The notes beneath the pieces were generated by a model that was not told the DNA's origin, searched no databases, and saw nothing but the letters and a program-made list of their open reading frames with translations. A program made the position numbers and the translations under genes. From W2P13-069 sp963590525 (GTDB lineage: Bacteria > Actinomycetota > Coriobacteriia > Coriobacteriales > QAMH01), in contig CAVAPV010000009.1 in assembly GCA_963590525.1 (NCBI GenBank), forward strand, positions 1-50,642: 50,642 bases of DNA, given 5' to 3'. Below are positions 25,211 to 34,456 of the stretch, one piece after another; position 1 is the stretch's first letter, and every line of letters starts with the position of its first letter.

Positions 25211-25239
25211 AATATACACGTCCCCAAAGGGGTGTGCAA
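25211..25239 (-). promoter_or_regulatory. tRNA-Ala promoter
   Basis: TTGCAC (25234-25239) and TATATT (25211-25216) are separated by exactly 17 nt on the minus strand, about 30 bp before the tRNA. The spacer contains CCCCTTTGGGG. Confidence 0.8.
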
Positions 25240-25248
25240 GACCCAATT

Positions 25249-26505
25249 TTAGAAAGCGGACAGATAGATCTTTCGCGCGTCGTCCATCGTAAGCTTCTTG
25301 AAGGCGCCAAAGCACTCGCCCTTGTTTTGCTTGAGCGTGACGAGCAGCTTGTCGACATCTTGCGGCGTGAAGCCAAAGTCGGACAAGCTTGTGGGCATGC
25401 CGATCTGGGCAAAGAACGCAGCCAGCGCGTCGATGGTTGCCATGACGGCGTCCTCGGTCTCCTGCCCCGCCTTGACGGGCGCGCTGTAGGCGGCGATAGA
25501 GGACATGTACTCCTCCGGCTTGCCGGGCACGATGCCAAAGACCTCGCGACCAAAATCCAAGAAGCGCTGAGGGTCCTCGCGCCAGACGTAGCGCATCCAA
25601 GCAGGCATGATGACGGCAAGGCCTGCGCCGTGGGTCACGCGCGTGTCCAGAGCAGACAGCTCGTGCTCGAGCCCGTGGCTTTCCCATCCACCGGCGCGGG
25701 CGCCAAAGACGAGGTTGCGGCCAGCACCGCATAGGCCGTCGTGGGCAAGAGTGCCGGCCCACATGAGGTTGGCGCGCGCATCGTAATCGCAAGGGTCCTT
25801 CAAGACGGCGAGCGTCGACTTCATTATCGCCCTGATAAGACCTGCTGCGATGTTGTCTGTAACGTCGACTGCACCCACGCCAGAAAACCAGCGCTCGCAG
25901 ATATGGGCGATCATGTCGGTCGCGCCGGCAGCGGTCTGGTATGCCGGAAGCGTGAAAGTGACCTCGGGGTCCATGATGGCGATCTTGGGCCTGATGTTGT
26001 CGCCGTTGATGCCGCACTTGAGACCCAGCTCGTCGTTGCTCACAACGCAGCTATCGCTTGCCTCGCTGCCGGCAGCAGGGATGGTGAGCACCGCAACAAC
26101 GGGCAGCGGGTTGACATCGGCAGGCTTGACCTTTTTGGCAAAGAAATCCCAGACGTCTGCCTCGTAAGGCACACCCACGGCGATGGCCTTGGCGGTATCT
26201 ATGGTGGAGCCACCACCCAAGGCGATGACGACGTCGACGTCATGCGCGCGCGCGAACTCGATGCCAGCGCGCACCGTGGAGACCTCCGGGTTGGGACGCA
26301 CGCCCGCAAGATCTACGACCTCTACCTGAGAGCTGGCAAGCGACTCCTTGACGCGCCCGAGCCAGCCACCTTTAACGACAGAGCCCTGCCCGTAGACGAG
26401 CAAGGCCTTCTTGTAGCCCGCAGCTGCAACCTCGGGCCCGCAAACATCAACAGCGCCGCGCTTGAAGACAAAGCGCGTGGGGGTCACGAGTGCAAAATCC
26501 CTCAT
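25249..26505 (-). CDS. Iron-containing alcohol dehydrogenase (butanol dehydrogenase type)
   Basis: A 418-aa group III alcohol dehydrogenase. The N-terminal NAD(P)-binding half has GGGSTIDTAKAIA. The C-terminal helical half carries metal ligands in ATDMIAHICE (Asp and His) and in SHGLEHELSALDTRVTHGAGLAVIMP (two His, the family signature). Overall pattern (TIPAAGSEASDSCVVSNDE, YVWREDPQRF) fits the BdhA/YqhD-like NADPH-dependent branch acting on short-chain aldehydes and alcohols. This would let the cell dispose of reducing equivalents during fermentation. It is monocistronic by context, with the tRNA-Ala promoter immediately downstream. Confidence 0.92.
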   Translation of the reverse strand: MRDFALVTPTRFVFKRGAVDVCGPEVAAAGYKKALLVYGQGSVVKGGWLGRVKESLASSQVEVVDLAGVRPNPEVSTVRAGIEFARAHDVDVVIALGGGSTIDTAKAIAVGVPYEADVWDFFAKKVKPADVNPLPVVAVLTIPAAGSEASDSCVVSNDELGLKCGINGDNIRPKIAIMDPEVTFTLPAYQTAAGATDMIAHICERWFSGVGAVDVTDNIAAGLIRAIMKSTLAVLKDPCDYDARANLMWAGTLAHDGLCGAGRNLVFGARAGGWESHGLEHELSALDTRVTHGAGLAVIMPAWMRYVWREDPQRFLDFGREVFGIVPGKPEEYMSSIAAYSAPVKAGQETEDAVMATIDALAAFFAQIGMPTSLSDFGFTPQDVDKLLVTLKQNKGECFGAFKKLTMDDARKIYLSAF

Positions 26506-26545
26506 CTTCGACCGCCTTTCTCAAAGACTTGCAAGATTTGTCCAT

Positions 26546-26619
26546 TGTAAAACACAGGCGCCAGGCAAAGCCCCTACCGGCAGCTCCAAGCCGCCCAAGG
26601 GTGCATCTGCCTGACGCCT
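26546..26619 (-). terminator. Probable terminator of sstT
   Basis: Twelve-base arms (AGGCGCCAGGCA at 26556-26567 and TGCCTGACGCCT at 26608-26619) pair with one mismatch around a 40-nt loop. GTGTTTTAC follows on the minus strand. Confidence 0.55.
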
Positions 26620-26656
26620 AAACCAAAGCGAGATAAAGCGCTTTGAACCTGTTGCC

Positions 26657-27934
26657 TTAGGCCTCCTGGCTATCCAAGGCGATACCGTGGGTACGCTCGG
26701 ACTCGGGGATGGGAAGCGTTGTGGAAAGACCGGCGCGACGGCGGGCACGAAGCTCGGCTGCGGCGGTAAAGACAACGTCGGCAGAGGAGTTGAGCGCAGT
26801 CTCTGCGGAGTCTTGGATGACGCCGATGATAAAGCCGACGCCGATCACCTGAGCAGAGATGGCGGGGTCGATGCTAAACAGCGAGCAAGCCAGCGGGATG
26901 AGCAGCAAGGAGCCGCCGGCGACACCGGACGCACCGCAAGCAGACACAGCAGACAACACGCACAAGATGACGGCCATGACCGGATCGACCGTGATGCCCA
27001 AGGTGGTGCAGCAGGCCATGGTCATGATGGTGATGGTGATGCAGGCACCGGCCATGTTGATGGTCGCACCCAAGGGGATGGAGACCGAGTAGTTGTCCTC
27101 GTCCAAGCCGAGGTCTTCGCACAGCTTCATGTTGACGGGGATGTTAGCCGCAGAGCTGCGGGTGAAAAACGCGTAGACGGCAGAGTCTTTGAGGCTGCGC
27201 AAAACCAGCGGATAGGGATTGGTGCCGGTTGCGATGGCAACGATGATGGGGTTGGCGATAAGAGCCGAAGCCAAGATGCAGATGCACAAGACGACGAGCA
27301 GATGCCCGTAGGTGGTAAAGATCTCCATGCCGGTCTCGGACACGCTGGCATAGATCAAACCCAGGATGCCAAAGGGAGCGCACTCGATCACGCCGCGCAC
27401 GACGACGGTGATACCCCTGGAGCAGTCCTGCAGCAGATCTTTGGTGGAGTCTTTGGCTGCGCGCAAGGCAATGCCCAAGAAGATGGACCAGACCAAGATG
27501 CCCAGGTAGTTTGCAGAGGCAATGGACTCCACGGGGTTGGCAAGGGCATTGGTGAGCAAAGTCGTGATGACCGTGCCGAGCTCTTGCGGAGCGGCATCGG
27601 CGTCTGCAGCCTCGACACCGGTGAGCACAAGCTCGCTGGGAAACGCAAAAGAAGCGGCAACGGCGATGACGCCTGCCACCACAGTGGAGATGATGTAGAG
27701 GACGACGACCGTCTTCATGTTGCCGGCGCCTCGTGCGCTGGCAAGCGCGCCCATGATCAAGAAGAAGACCAAGATGGGGGCGATGGCCTTAAGGGCGCTG
27801 GTAAACAGCGTGCCCAAAAGCGAGATCCAAGAGATGCCCGGGACAACCAAAGCCAAGATGCAGCCGATAACCAAGCCGATGACGATGCGAAGTATCAGCG
27901 GGCAGCTGGTGTATGCCTTGAGAATACCTTTCAC
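26657..27934 (-). CDS. sstT: Serine/threonine:Na+ symporter SstT
   Basis: A dicarboxylate/amino-acid:cation symporter of the SstT branch. Recognisable features are the start region SCPLILRIVIGLVIGCILALV, the motif FFTRSSAANIPVNMKLCEDLGL, the loop SIPLGATINMAGACITI, and a final GVIQDSAETALNSSADV. The 425-aa length is normal. I start at the GTG at 27934 because GGGAGG lies seven bases upstream; the frame reaches an ATG at 27955 that overlaps this site. Serine and threonine uptake fits an amino-acid-fermenting lifestyle. Confidence 0.93.
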   Translation of the reverse strand: MKGILKAYTSCPLILRIVIGLVIGCILALVVPGISWISLLGTLFTSALKAIAPILVFFLIMGALASARGAGNMKTVVVLYIISTVVAGVIAVAASFAFPSELVLTGVEAADADAAPQELGTVITTLLTNALANPVESIASANYLGILVWSIFLGIALRAAKDSTKDLLQDCSRGITVVVRGVIECAPFGILGLIYASVSETGMEIFTTYGHLLVVLCICILASALIANPIIVAIATGTNPYPLVLRSLKDSAVYAFFTRSSAANIPVNMKLCEDLGLDEDNYSVSIPLGATINMAGACITITIMTMACCTTLGITVDPVMAVILCVLSAVSACGASGVAGGSLLLIPLACSLFSIDPAISAQVIGVGFIIGVIQDSAETALNSSADVVFTAAAELRARRRAGLSTTLPIPESERTHGIALDSQEA

Positions 27935-28081
27935 GGTAATACCTCCCACATTCACAGCCCAGGACTATCCATGGACTTGATTGGCAATTATCGCGCACTT
28001 GTGGAGGGTTTGTGATTCGTATAGGTGCTTGCGGCGCGATTGAGGGGGTAATCGGCCAATTTAAGCGTGCTGCGGTAGGGC

Positions 28082-29017
28082 CTAGCTGACGTCATGCGCC
28101 AACATGGAGACGTCTGCATCGTCTTTGCGCACGTGCTCCCAAGCAAAGGAGGTGACAAGCTCGTCAAGCGTGCAGGGAGCATCATCGTCTATAAGACCGG
28201 CGACATAGGCCACATGCCCCACAAGCTCTTGCGGCGTCATCGCATCGCGCATAGCGCCCATGTCCAAGCTCTTGTCGCGCTTGGACAAGCGGCGCCCGTC
28301 AGATGACAGCAAGACGGGATGATGAGCATACACAGGGACGCTGTGGCCCAAAAGCCGATGCAGCCATATCTGCCGAGGCGTAGAGCCGATGAGATCTGCC
28401 CCGCGCACGACCTCGGTCACACCGCTTAGGTAATCATCGACAACAACCACCAGCTGGTAGGCATAGGCGCCGTCGCTTCTGCGCAAGACAAAATCCCCGC
28501 AATCGGCCGCGAGGTTTTGCGAGAAGGCCCCCATATGGATGTCTTCAAACGATACCAACTCATCGGGGACCTCCACGCGCAAGGCAGGGTCCTTGAGCTT
28601 TGCCGCTTGCGCTACCTGATCAGCACTGAGCGCTTTGCAGGTGCCTCGGTAGATGGGCGTCCCATCGCTTGCGTGCGGGGCGCTTGCAGCATGCAGATCG
28701 GCACGTGAGCAAAAGCAGGGGTAGACGCGGGCAAGCGAGGCTATCTCTTCTAGTGCGTCGCGGTAGATATCCTCGCGGCCTACTTGCCGCATGGGCTCTT
28801 CGTCCCAGTTAATGCCCAGCCAGGCAAGGTCTTCTAGCAAGAGCTGCGCCGCATGCACGCTACGGCAACGAGAGTCGATGTCTTCCAAGCGCACAACAAA
28901 ACCCGCACCCTGGCTGCGTGCAGACAACCAGGCCAGACAGGCAGAGAACATATTGCCAAAATGCATGCGGCCGCTGGGCGAGGGCGCGAATCTTCCTTTG
29001 AGCGCTTTTTGGGACAC
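28082..29017 (-). CDS. gluQ: Glutamyl-Q tRNA(Asp) synthetase
   Basis: GluQRS is a truncated glutamyl-tRNA synthetase that adds glutamate to queuosine in tRNA(Asp). The 311-aa product has the class I signatures SPSGRMHFGN (HIGH-like) and RLSKRD (KMSKS-like), and LEDIDSRC. It lacks the anticodon-binding domain of GltX. The zinc site is present as CFCSRADL plus YRGTC. The start is a GTG at 29017 with AGGAG at normal spacing. It implies that the organism makes or salvages queuosine. It is followed upstream by the SurA-like gene. Confidence 0.93.
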   Translation of the reverse strand: MSQKALKGRFAPSPSGRMHFGNMFSACLAWLSARSQGAGFVVRLEDIDSRCRSVHAAQLLLEDLAWLGINWDEEPMRQVGREDIYRDALEEIASLARVYPCFCSRADLHAASAPHASDGTPIYRGTCKALSADQVAQAAKLKDPALRVEVPDELVSFEDIHMGAFSQNLAADCGDFVLRRSDGAYAYQLVVVVDDYLSGVTEVVRGADLIGSTPRQIWLHRLLGHSVPVYAHHPVLLSSDGRRLSKRDKSLDMGAMRDAMTPQELVGHVAYVAGLIDDDAPCTLDELVTSFAWEHVRKDDADVSMLAHDVS

Positions 29018-29064
29018 GGTTGCTCCTATCGGCTTGAGAGCGCAGGGTGCGTTTGCGATGCGGC

Positions 29065-30168
29065 CTACAGATGGCTTACATCGTAGGGCAAGCCCGACGG
29101 CATGGCATTGATCTTGATCTTCATCTTTGCCTGGCGCTTGGCAAGCCAGGCCGCAAACTGCTTCTCGCGCAGGAGGTCTTCGACGCCCTCTACGATGCGC
29201 GTGTAGATAGCCGTGGGAATCTTGGAGCTGTCTTGCAGATCGCGCTTTTGGAACACGTAGGCGTCATCGCAGTAGATGACAGCCCACGAGCTGTCAGACA
29301 GCTGCACGACATCTGAAACGGTGTCGACCTCGAGGCTGTTGAGGGCGTTGTTGTAAGCGCTGTTTTCCGTTGCATCGCCCAAAGAGCTCCATCCGGCGTA
29401 CTTGATGCCGGTATAGGTCACGTTGGCGCTGTGCCCGTCGTCTTCTTGCGCGCCGATCCCGTAGAGCTCGGCTGCGCGCTTGGCGGCTTTTTTGAACGTA
29501 GAAAGCGTAACGCTTGCAGACTTGCCGCCCAGATGCTCAAGCGTCTCTTGGGCCTGCGACTCGTCGTCAAAGAGAATGTAATAGGAATGCTTGCCGTTGT
29601 AGTTGGCCGCAACCTGCGCGCCGTACTCCAAGATGTCTTGCTTGGCAGCTTGGACATCGCCAACCACGGCATCGGCAAGACGGCTGCGCAAAAGACGCGT
29701 CATCTCGCTGTCGCGCCATGTATCTGCATTGTAGCCGTAGGACGCAAGGATGCTATCCCAGCTGTTGGCGCCGTAGAGCTCCTCGTAATGCTCTTTCTCG
29801 GCCGCGATGACGTCGTCGAGATCCTCGTCTGTGATGGATATTCCCTTGCGCTGCGCCTTGATCTTGATAACAGCATCGGGGATGAAGACGGTGTTTAAGA
29901 CATAGGTCCTAAAACTCTCCGAGGTGTAGCCGTTGCTTGAGAGATACTGCGCCCAGCCGGTGTCTGTCTCTCTTGAGGGATCCTCTTTTCTAAAGCCCTC
30001 GATGTAGGAGGTGACATCTGACTCGTCGATGTTTATGCCGCCCACCGTTGCGGCAACATAGGCCTTCTTGGACAGCCCCAAGCAACCGCAAAGGGCCGTG
30101 CCCGCCAGCAGGCAAAGCAAGCAGGCGAGCACGAGCAAAAGCTTGCGTATGTTGCGTGCTTTATGCAC
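29065..30168 (-). CDS. SurA/PrsA-like lipoprotein (probable extracytoplasmic chaperone)
   Basis: A 367-aa exported protein. The basic N-terminus and hydrophobic stretch (KLLLVLACLLCLLAGTAL) end at a lipobox-like LCGC, predicting a lipoprotein. The next ~150 residues resemble SurA/trigger-factor N-terminal helices (GGINIDESDVTSYIEGF, AVIKIKAQRKGISITDEDLDD). The C-terminal half (TLSTFKKAAKRAAELYGIG to WAVIYCDDAY) resembles a parvulin-like module, but I do not see a clear catalytic signature, so it may be a chaperone only. The start is a GTG at 30168 with AGAAGG six bases upstream; it overlaps the iorB stop by 8 bp. An overlap with a metabolic gene is unexpected. Confidence 0.78.
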   Translation of the reverse strand: MHKARNIRKLLLVLACLLCLLAGTALCGCLGLSKKAYVAATVGGINIDESDVTSYIEGFRKEDPSRETDTGWAQYLSSNGYTSESFRTYVLNTVFIPDAVIKIKAQRKGISITDEDLDDVIAAEKEHYEELYGANSWDSILASYGYNADTWRDSEMTRLLRSRLADAVVGDVQAAKQDILEYGAQVAANYNGKHSYYILFDDESQAQETLEHLGGKSASVTLSTFKKAAKRAAELYGIGAQEDDGHSANVTYTGIKYAGWSSLGDATENSAYNNALNSLEVDTVSDVVQLSDSSWAVIYCDDAYVFQKRDLQDSSKIPTAIYTRIVEGVEDLLREKQFAAWLAKRQAKMKIKINAMPSGLPYDVSHL

Positions 30169-30736
30169 CGACAGCCTTCTTGCCAGCGGCAAAGGCGGCC
30201 AGGTTGGCTTCGACGGTCTTGGGGGGCACGCGGCGGGAGATCACATCCTGCCAGACCTCGTCGGCAAAGGGCAGCGCCGTAGACAGCGCGCCCATGAGCA
30301 CGACGTTGGTGGACTTGGGGCTGCCTGCCTCGCGGGCGATCTGGCCGGCGTTGATGAGGGTAGCCCCCAGGGCAACCAGGCGCTCGTGGGTGTCTGTGGG
30401 CATGGTAGCCTGGCCGATGTTGACAGAGACGGGGACAATCTCCTCGTCGTTGACAAACATGCTGCCGCCTTTGGCCATAAACTGCTGGTTGCGCAGCGCC
30501 TCTACCGCCTCGAAGCTCACGATGACATCCGCGCAGCCGGCATCGGCGATCATAGTGTGGACGTCATGGCCAAAGCTCACGACGGTCGACACGCTGCCAC
30601 CGCGCTGCGACATGCCGTGGATCTCTGAGATCTTGACGTCGTAACCGCTGGCTGCCGCCGCCTTTGCAAGCAAGTCGCCAGCCAGAATTGTGCCCTGCCC
30701 GCCAACGCCGACGAGCAAAACGATCTTGTTGTCCAT
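30161..30736 (-). CDS. iorB: Indolepyruvate:ferredoxin oxidoreductase, beta subunit
   Basis: The 191-aa gamma-type domain of 2-oxoacid:ferredoxin oxidoreductases. Features are the glycine-rich start VLLVGVGGQGTILAGDLLAKA (in part), the SEIHGMSQRGGSV motif, and IVSFEAVEALRNQ. With IorA it decarboxylates aryl-pyruvates to aryl-acetyl-CoA, reducing ferredoxin. The ATG at 30736 has GGGGGGAG upstream and lies 3 bp after the iorA stop. The 3' end overlaps the SurA-like gene. Confidence 0.94.
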   Translation of the reverse strand: MDNKIVLLVGVGGQGTILAGDLLAKAAAASGYDVKISEIHGMSQRGGSVSTVVSFGHDVHTMIADAGCADVIVSFEAVEALRNQQFMAKGGSMFVNDEEIVPVSVNIGQATMPTDTHERLVALGATLINAGQIAREAGSPKSTNVVLMGALSTALPFADEVWQDVISRRVPPKTVEANLAAFAAGKKAVGA

Positions 30737-30739
30737 GGG

Positions 30740-32521
30740 TTACTCCCCCCTGTTGCTCTTGATGCAGCCAAAGGCGCAGTTTTGCACGCATTGGTCGCAG
30801 CCGATGCAGCTGGCAGCGTCGATGACGGCGCGGCCCTCTTGGTCGCAGCCAAGTGCCGGGCAGCCGATGCTCACGCAAACACCGCAGGCCTTGCAGTCCT
30901 GGATGACAGGTGCGGCGTGCTTGGTGCGGTCGATCAAGCGGCACGGGCTTTTGAAGATGATCACCGTCAAGGTGTCTTGAGCGGCGGTTGCCTCTTTGAG
31001 GTTGCGGCGCACGGCCTTGAGGTCTTGCGAGTTCACAACGCGGACGTCCTCGACGCCTATGGCACGCACGAGCGCCTCGAGGTCGAGGTCCTTGCCACGC
31101 GCAACATCGAGCGGGTTGACGTGCTGCTGTGCGGATTCCATCAAGGTCACGCCGTTGACGGGGTTGCCCTGGCAGCCCGTCATAGCCGTCGTACGGTTAT
31201 CGAGTATGCACAAGGTACCCGCACCGCCGTTATAGACCGTGCCAAGCAAGCTCGTGATACCGCTGTGGGCAAAGGTGGAGTCGCCGATGACGCCTACAAC
31301 GGGGCGCTTGTTGCGCTGGGGCACGCCGGCAAGCTCCATGCCATGCGCCATAGAAAACGACGCGCCCATGTCGATGGTGGAATGGACGGCAGAAAGCGGA
31401 GCGGCGCTGCCCAGCGTGTAGCAGCCGATATCGCCGGTGACGGTGGCCTTGAGGCGGCGCAGCTCGCTAAAGACCAAGCGATGCGGGCAACCGGCGCAAA
31501 GCGCGGGCGGACGCGGCGGCAAGCCTTGCGCTGCATCGAGATGCTCGGGCTGGGGCATGCCAAAAGCCGTGCGTATGCGCGCGGGGGTGAGCTCTCCGTC
31601 AGGCGGCAGGGCAGACGCCTTGGGCTCAGAGATCTGGATGCCCATGGCTGCGATGCGCATGTTGAAAAAGTCGCAGGCCTCCTCTACCACGTACAGCTCG
31701 TCGACCTGAGCGGCAAAATCGGCGATCTTGCCTGCACACAGCGGCCAGGAGATACCCAGCTTGAGCGTAGAGGCATCCGGCAGGGCCTCGCGGACGTTCT
31801 CGTAGCAGGCGCCGCTGCAGATGACGCCCATCTTGGTAGAGCGCATCTCGACCCTGTTGAGGCTGCTCTCGTCTGCAAATGCCTCGAGCTCCTTGGTGCG
31901 CTCGTCTACTACCAGGCGGCGGCGCTTGGCATTGGCCGGCACCATCACCCACTTGGAGGCATCGTTGGCATAGGGCTTGGGCTCAAGCTCCTGGCGCGTC
32001 TTTGAGGTATCCACCAAGGTCTTGGTATGGGCAATGCGCACTGTCTCGCGTATGAAGACGGGCGTGTCAAAGCGCTCGGAGATCTCAAAGGCCTCCTGCA
32101 CCATGCTGTGCGCCTCTGCGGAGTTAGAGGGCTCGAGCATGGGGACGCGCGCAAAAGCAGCGTAGTTGCGGCTGTCTTGCTCGTTTTGAGAGGAGTAGAT
32201 GGAGGGGTCGTCTGCAGCCAAGATGACCAGGCCGCCGTTGACGCCGGCGTTGCAAACGCTCATCAGAGGGTCTGCGGCAACGTTGACGCCCACGTGCTTC
32301 ATGGTGACAAGGGCGCGCACGCCGCCCATGGCAGCACCGATGCCCACCTCGAGCGCGACTTTCTCGTTGGGCGCCCACTCGCAGTAGACGTCTTTGTGCT
32401 TGGCGAGGTTTTCCAAGGTCTCTGTAGAAGGCGTGCCGGGATAACCCACGCCCACGGCCACGCCGCACTCCCAAGCTCCTTGGGCGATGGCCTCGTTGCC
32501 AGATAGCAGTTCGATACTCAC
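30740..32521 (-). CDS. iorA: Indolepyruvate:ferredoxin oxidoreductase, alpha subunit
   Basis: The 593-aa catalytic subunit. It has the N-terminal pyrimidine domain (LLSGNEAIAQGAWECGV, GYPGTPSTETLENL), a middle domain, the TPP-binding GDSTFAHSGITSL...LDNRTTAMTG segment, and a C-terminal domain for two [4Fe-4S] clusters. The cluster motifs are CKACGVCVSIGCPALGC and CIGCDQCVQNC. Known substrates are indolepyruvate, phenylpyruvate and hydroxyphenylpyruvate from aromatic amino-acid transamination. Products are the aryl-acetyl-CoA, CO2 and reduced ferredoxin, which Ech (42925-48595) can use. The start is a GTG at 32521 with AAGGAGAG. It follows an acyl-CoA ligase on the same strand. Confidence 0.96.
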   Translation of the reverse strand: MSIELLSGNEAIAQGAWECGVAVGVGYPGTPSTETLENLAKHKDVYCEWAPNEKVALEVGIGAAMGGVRALVTMKHVGVNVAADPLMSVCNAGVNGGLVILAADDPSIYSSQNEQDSRNYAAFARVPMLEPSNSAEAHSMVQEAFEISERFDTPVFIRETVRIAHTKTLVDTSKTRQELEPKPYANDASKWVMVPANAKRRRLVVDERTKELEAFADESSLNRVEMRSTKMGVICSGACYENVREALPDASTLKLGISWPLCAGKIADFAAQVDELYVVEEACDFFNMRIAAMGIQISEPKASALPPDGELTPARIRTAFGMPQPEHLDAAQGLPPRPPALCAGCPHRLVFSELRRLKATVTGDIGCYTLGSAAPLSAVHSTIDMGASFSMAHGMELAGVPQRNKRPVVGVIGDSTFAHSGITSLLGTVYNGGAGTLCILDNRTTAMTGCQGNPVNGVTLMESAQQHVNPLDVARGKDLDLEALVRAIGVEDVRVVNSQDLKAVRRNLKEATAAQDTLTVIIFKSPCRLIDRTKHAAPVIQDCKACGVCVSIGCPALGCDQEGRAVIDAASCIGCDQCVQNCAFGCIKSNRGE

Positions 32522-32645
32522 GTGAATCTCTCCTTACGATGAGCTCATCTGTCTTGTGTATGATACGGCCGCCTTCAAGCTGGCAAAGCCGCGTCATGCT
32601 GCCAAAGGCGATGAGCGGCTTTGTTGCAGTAGGTACAGGGGCTCC

Positions 32646-34307
32646 TTAGGCGTGGTTCTCCCGGGCGACGAGGTTTTCTGCATTGTAGCGACGGCGCAGC
32701 GCGACCTTGTCGATCTTGCCCGTTGCATTGCGGATGACGTCGTCGAAGATGATCTTGCGCGGGCGCTTGTAGCGCGGCAGCTCCATGCAGAACTTGTCGA
32801 TGTCCTCTTTGGTGGTCTTGCCCACCCAGTCGGGCTTGAGCTCGACGATAGCAGCGGAGATCTCTCCCAGGCGATCATCGGGCATGCCGATGACGGCAAC
32901 GTCTTTGATGGGCTCAAACGCCGCCATGAAGGCCTCGATCTGCACGGGGTAGATGTTTTCTCCACCCATGATGATGACGTCTTTCTTGCGGTCTACCAGC
33001 CAGTAGAAGCCGTCTTCGTCGCGCTCGGCGATGTCTCCGGTAAGCAGCCAGCCGTCGACGAGCGTCTGAGCTGTTGCCTCGGGATTTTTGTAGTAGCACG
33101 TCATCAGAGAGGGGCCCTTGACGCACAGCTCGCCGGCAGCGGGGTTACCTTCTTGCGTGTTGCCGCAAGCATCGATGAGCTTGAGCTCGCAACCGTAGCC
33201 CGCAACACCGATGGCGCCCACCTTGGCGATGTTTTCCATCCCCAAGTGAACGCAGCCCGGGCCCATAGACTCCGACAAGCCGTAGTTGGTGTCGTAGTCG
33301 TGCTTGGGAAAGTACTGCTTCCACTTGGCCACGAGGCTTTTGGGGACGGGCTGGGCGCCGATATGCATGAGACGCCACTGGTCGAGCTCGTAATCCTCGA
33401 TGCGAAGGCGCCCCTCCTCCAAGGCCAGCATGATGTCTTGCGCCCAGGGCACAAGCAGCCAGCAGATGGTGGCATGCTCGTTGCTCATGGTCTCAAAGAT
33501 CGACTGCGGGGTCACACCGCGCAAAAGAATGCTGCGAGACCCGAGCAGCAAACCGCCCAGAAGGTGGATCTTGGCACCCGTGTGATACAGCGGCGGGATG
33601 CACAAGAAGACGTCTTCGTGCGTTGTCTTGTGATGGACAGACTCCATGCGCGCCGCATGCACGATTGATTGGTGGTTATGCAAGATAGCCTTGGGAAAAC
33701 CAGTCGTGCCGCTTGAGAAGTAGATAGCCGCATCCTCGTCATCGGAAAGCGGGACCATGGGATCGACAGAGGCGGAGTTTGCCGTAAGCTCGCTGTAGTC
33801 TTCTGCAAAGGTGGGGCAGTCCTTGCCCACGTACAAGAGCATGCGGCACTTGTCCAAAGAAGGCAGGGCGTCTTCTACGCGGCCGATGAACTCCGGGCCA
33901 AAAACGAGCACGTCGCTGTCAGAGAGGTCGAGGCAGTAGCGGATCTCCTCGGAGGTATAGCGAAAGTTAAGGGGCACAGCCACAGCACCGGTCTTGAGGA
34001 TGCCAAAGTAGATGGGAAGCCACTCGAGGCAGTTCATGAGCAGGATGGCGACTTTGTCACCCTTGCCGATGCCGCGATCCAAAAGAAGGTTGGCAAAGCG
34101 GTTTGCCTTCTCATCAAAGACGCGCCAGGTGATCTGGCGGCGATAAGGCTCGGACTCCGTGTTTTCTACCAGGCGATAATCACGCCACGTCACATGACGA
34201 GTCTCTTTGATCTCTGGGTTAACCTCTACCAAGGCAACCTCATCGCCGTACTGTGCCGAGTTGCGGCGAAGGTAATCTGTGATAGGCAAAACAACGCTTC
34301 TTTCCAT
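32646..34307 (-). CDS. AMP-forming acyl/aryl-CoA ligase
   Basis: A 553-aa ANL-superfamily enzyme. It has the P-loop-like IYFSSGTTGFPKA (A3 motif), YGLSESMG (A5), GWLLTGDIAERDEDGFYWLVDRKK (A7/A8, in part) and the catalytic Lys region NATGKIDK (A10). It activates a carboxylic acid to an acyl-CoA by way of an acyl-AMP. The substrate is not evident, but placement upstream of iorAB suggests an aryl or short-chain acid. The ATG at 34307 has no clear Shine-Dalgarno site; a promoter with TAGAAT lies so close that the leader would be about 20 nt. Confidence 0.88.
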   Translation of the reverse strand: MERSVVLPITDYLRRNSAQYGDEVALVEVNPEIKETRHVTWRDYRLVENTESEPYRRQITWRVFDEKANRFANLLLDRGIGKGDKVAILLMNCLEWLPIYFGILKTGAVAVPLNFRYTSEEIRYCLDLSDSDVLVFGPEFIGRVEDALPSLDKCRMLLYVGKDCPTFAEDYSELTANSASVDPMVPLSDDEDAAIYFSSGTTGFPKAILHNHQSIVHAARMESVHHKTTHEDVFLCIPPLYHTGAKIHLLGGLLLGSRSILLRGVTPQSIFETMSNEHATICWLLVPWAQDIMLALEEGRLRIEDYELDQWRLMHIGAQPVPKSLVAKWKQYFPKHDYDTNYGLSESMGPGCVHLGMENIAKVGAIGVAGYGCELKLIDACGNTQEGNPAAGELCVKGPSLMTCYYKNPEATAQTLVDGWLLTGDIAERDEDGFYWLVDRKKDVIIMGGENIYPVQIEAFMAAFEPIKDVAVIGMPDDRLGEISAAIVELKPDWVGKTTKEDIDKFCMELPRYKRPRKIIFDDVIRNATGKIDKVALRRRYNAENLVARENHA

Positions 34308-34333
34308 CGCGGTGACAGGATACAAGTCTTTGT

Positions 34334-34361
34334 ATTCTACCAGCTAACAAAGCGCTGACAG
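34334..34361 (-). promoter_or_regulatory. Candidate promoter of the acyl-CoA ligase gene
   Basis: CTGTCA (34356-34361) and TAGAAT (34334-34339) lie 16 bp apart on the minus strand. Predicted start of transcription is near 34327, leaving a very short leader without an obvious ribosome site. Confidence 0.45.
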
Positions 34362-34365
34362 GCAT

Positions 34366-34422
34366 AAAGAACCCCCCGGCAGCTGCCGCATCCCAAGCGG
34401 TGCGACAAACAAAGCCGAGGGG
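34366..34422 (-). terminator. Terminator of the FHA gene
   Basis: Nine-base arms (34372-34380 and 34414-34422, one G-U pair) enclose a loop that itself contains GCAGCTGC. TTCTTT follows on the minus strand. Confidence 0.7.
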
Positions 34423-34456
34423 CGTCTTTAAAGGTCTTGCAGCGAGAAGAGCACTT

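Noticed and set aside
23564..26017. An 817-codon minus-strand frame extending the NCS2 permease upstream
   Set aside because: The extra N-terminal part is low-complexity Arg/His-rich, runs through the tRNA-Ala gene and out of frame across the alcohol dehydrogenase gene. The permease starts cleanly at 24922.
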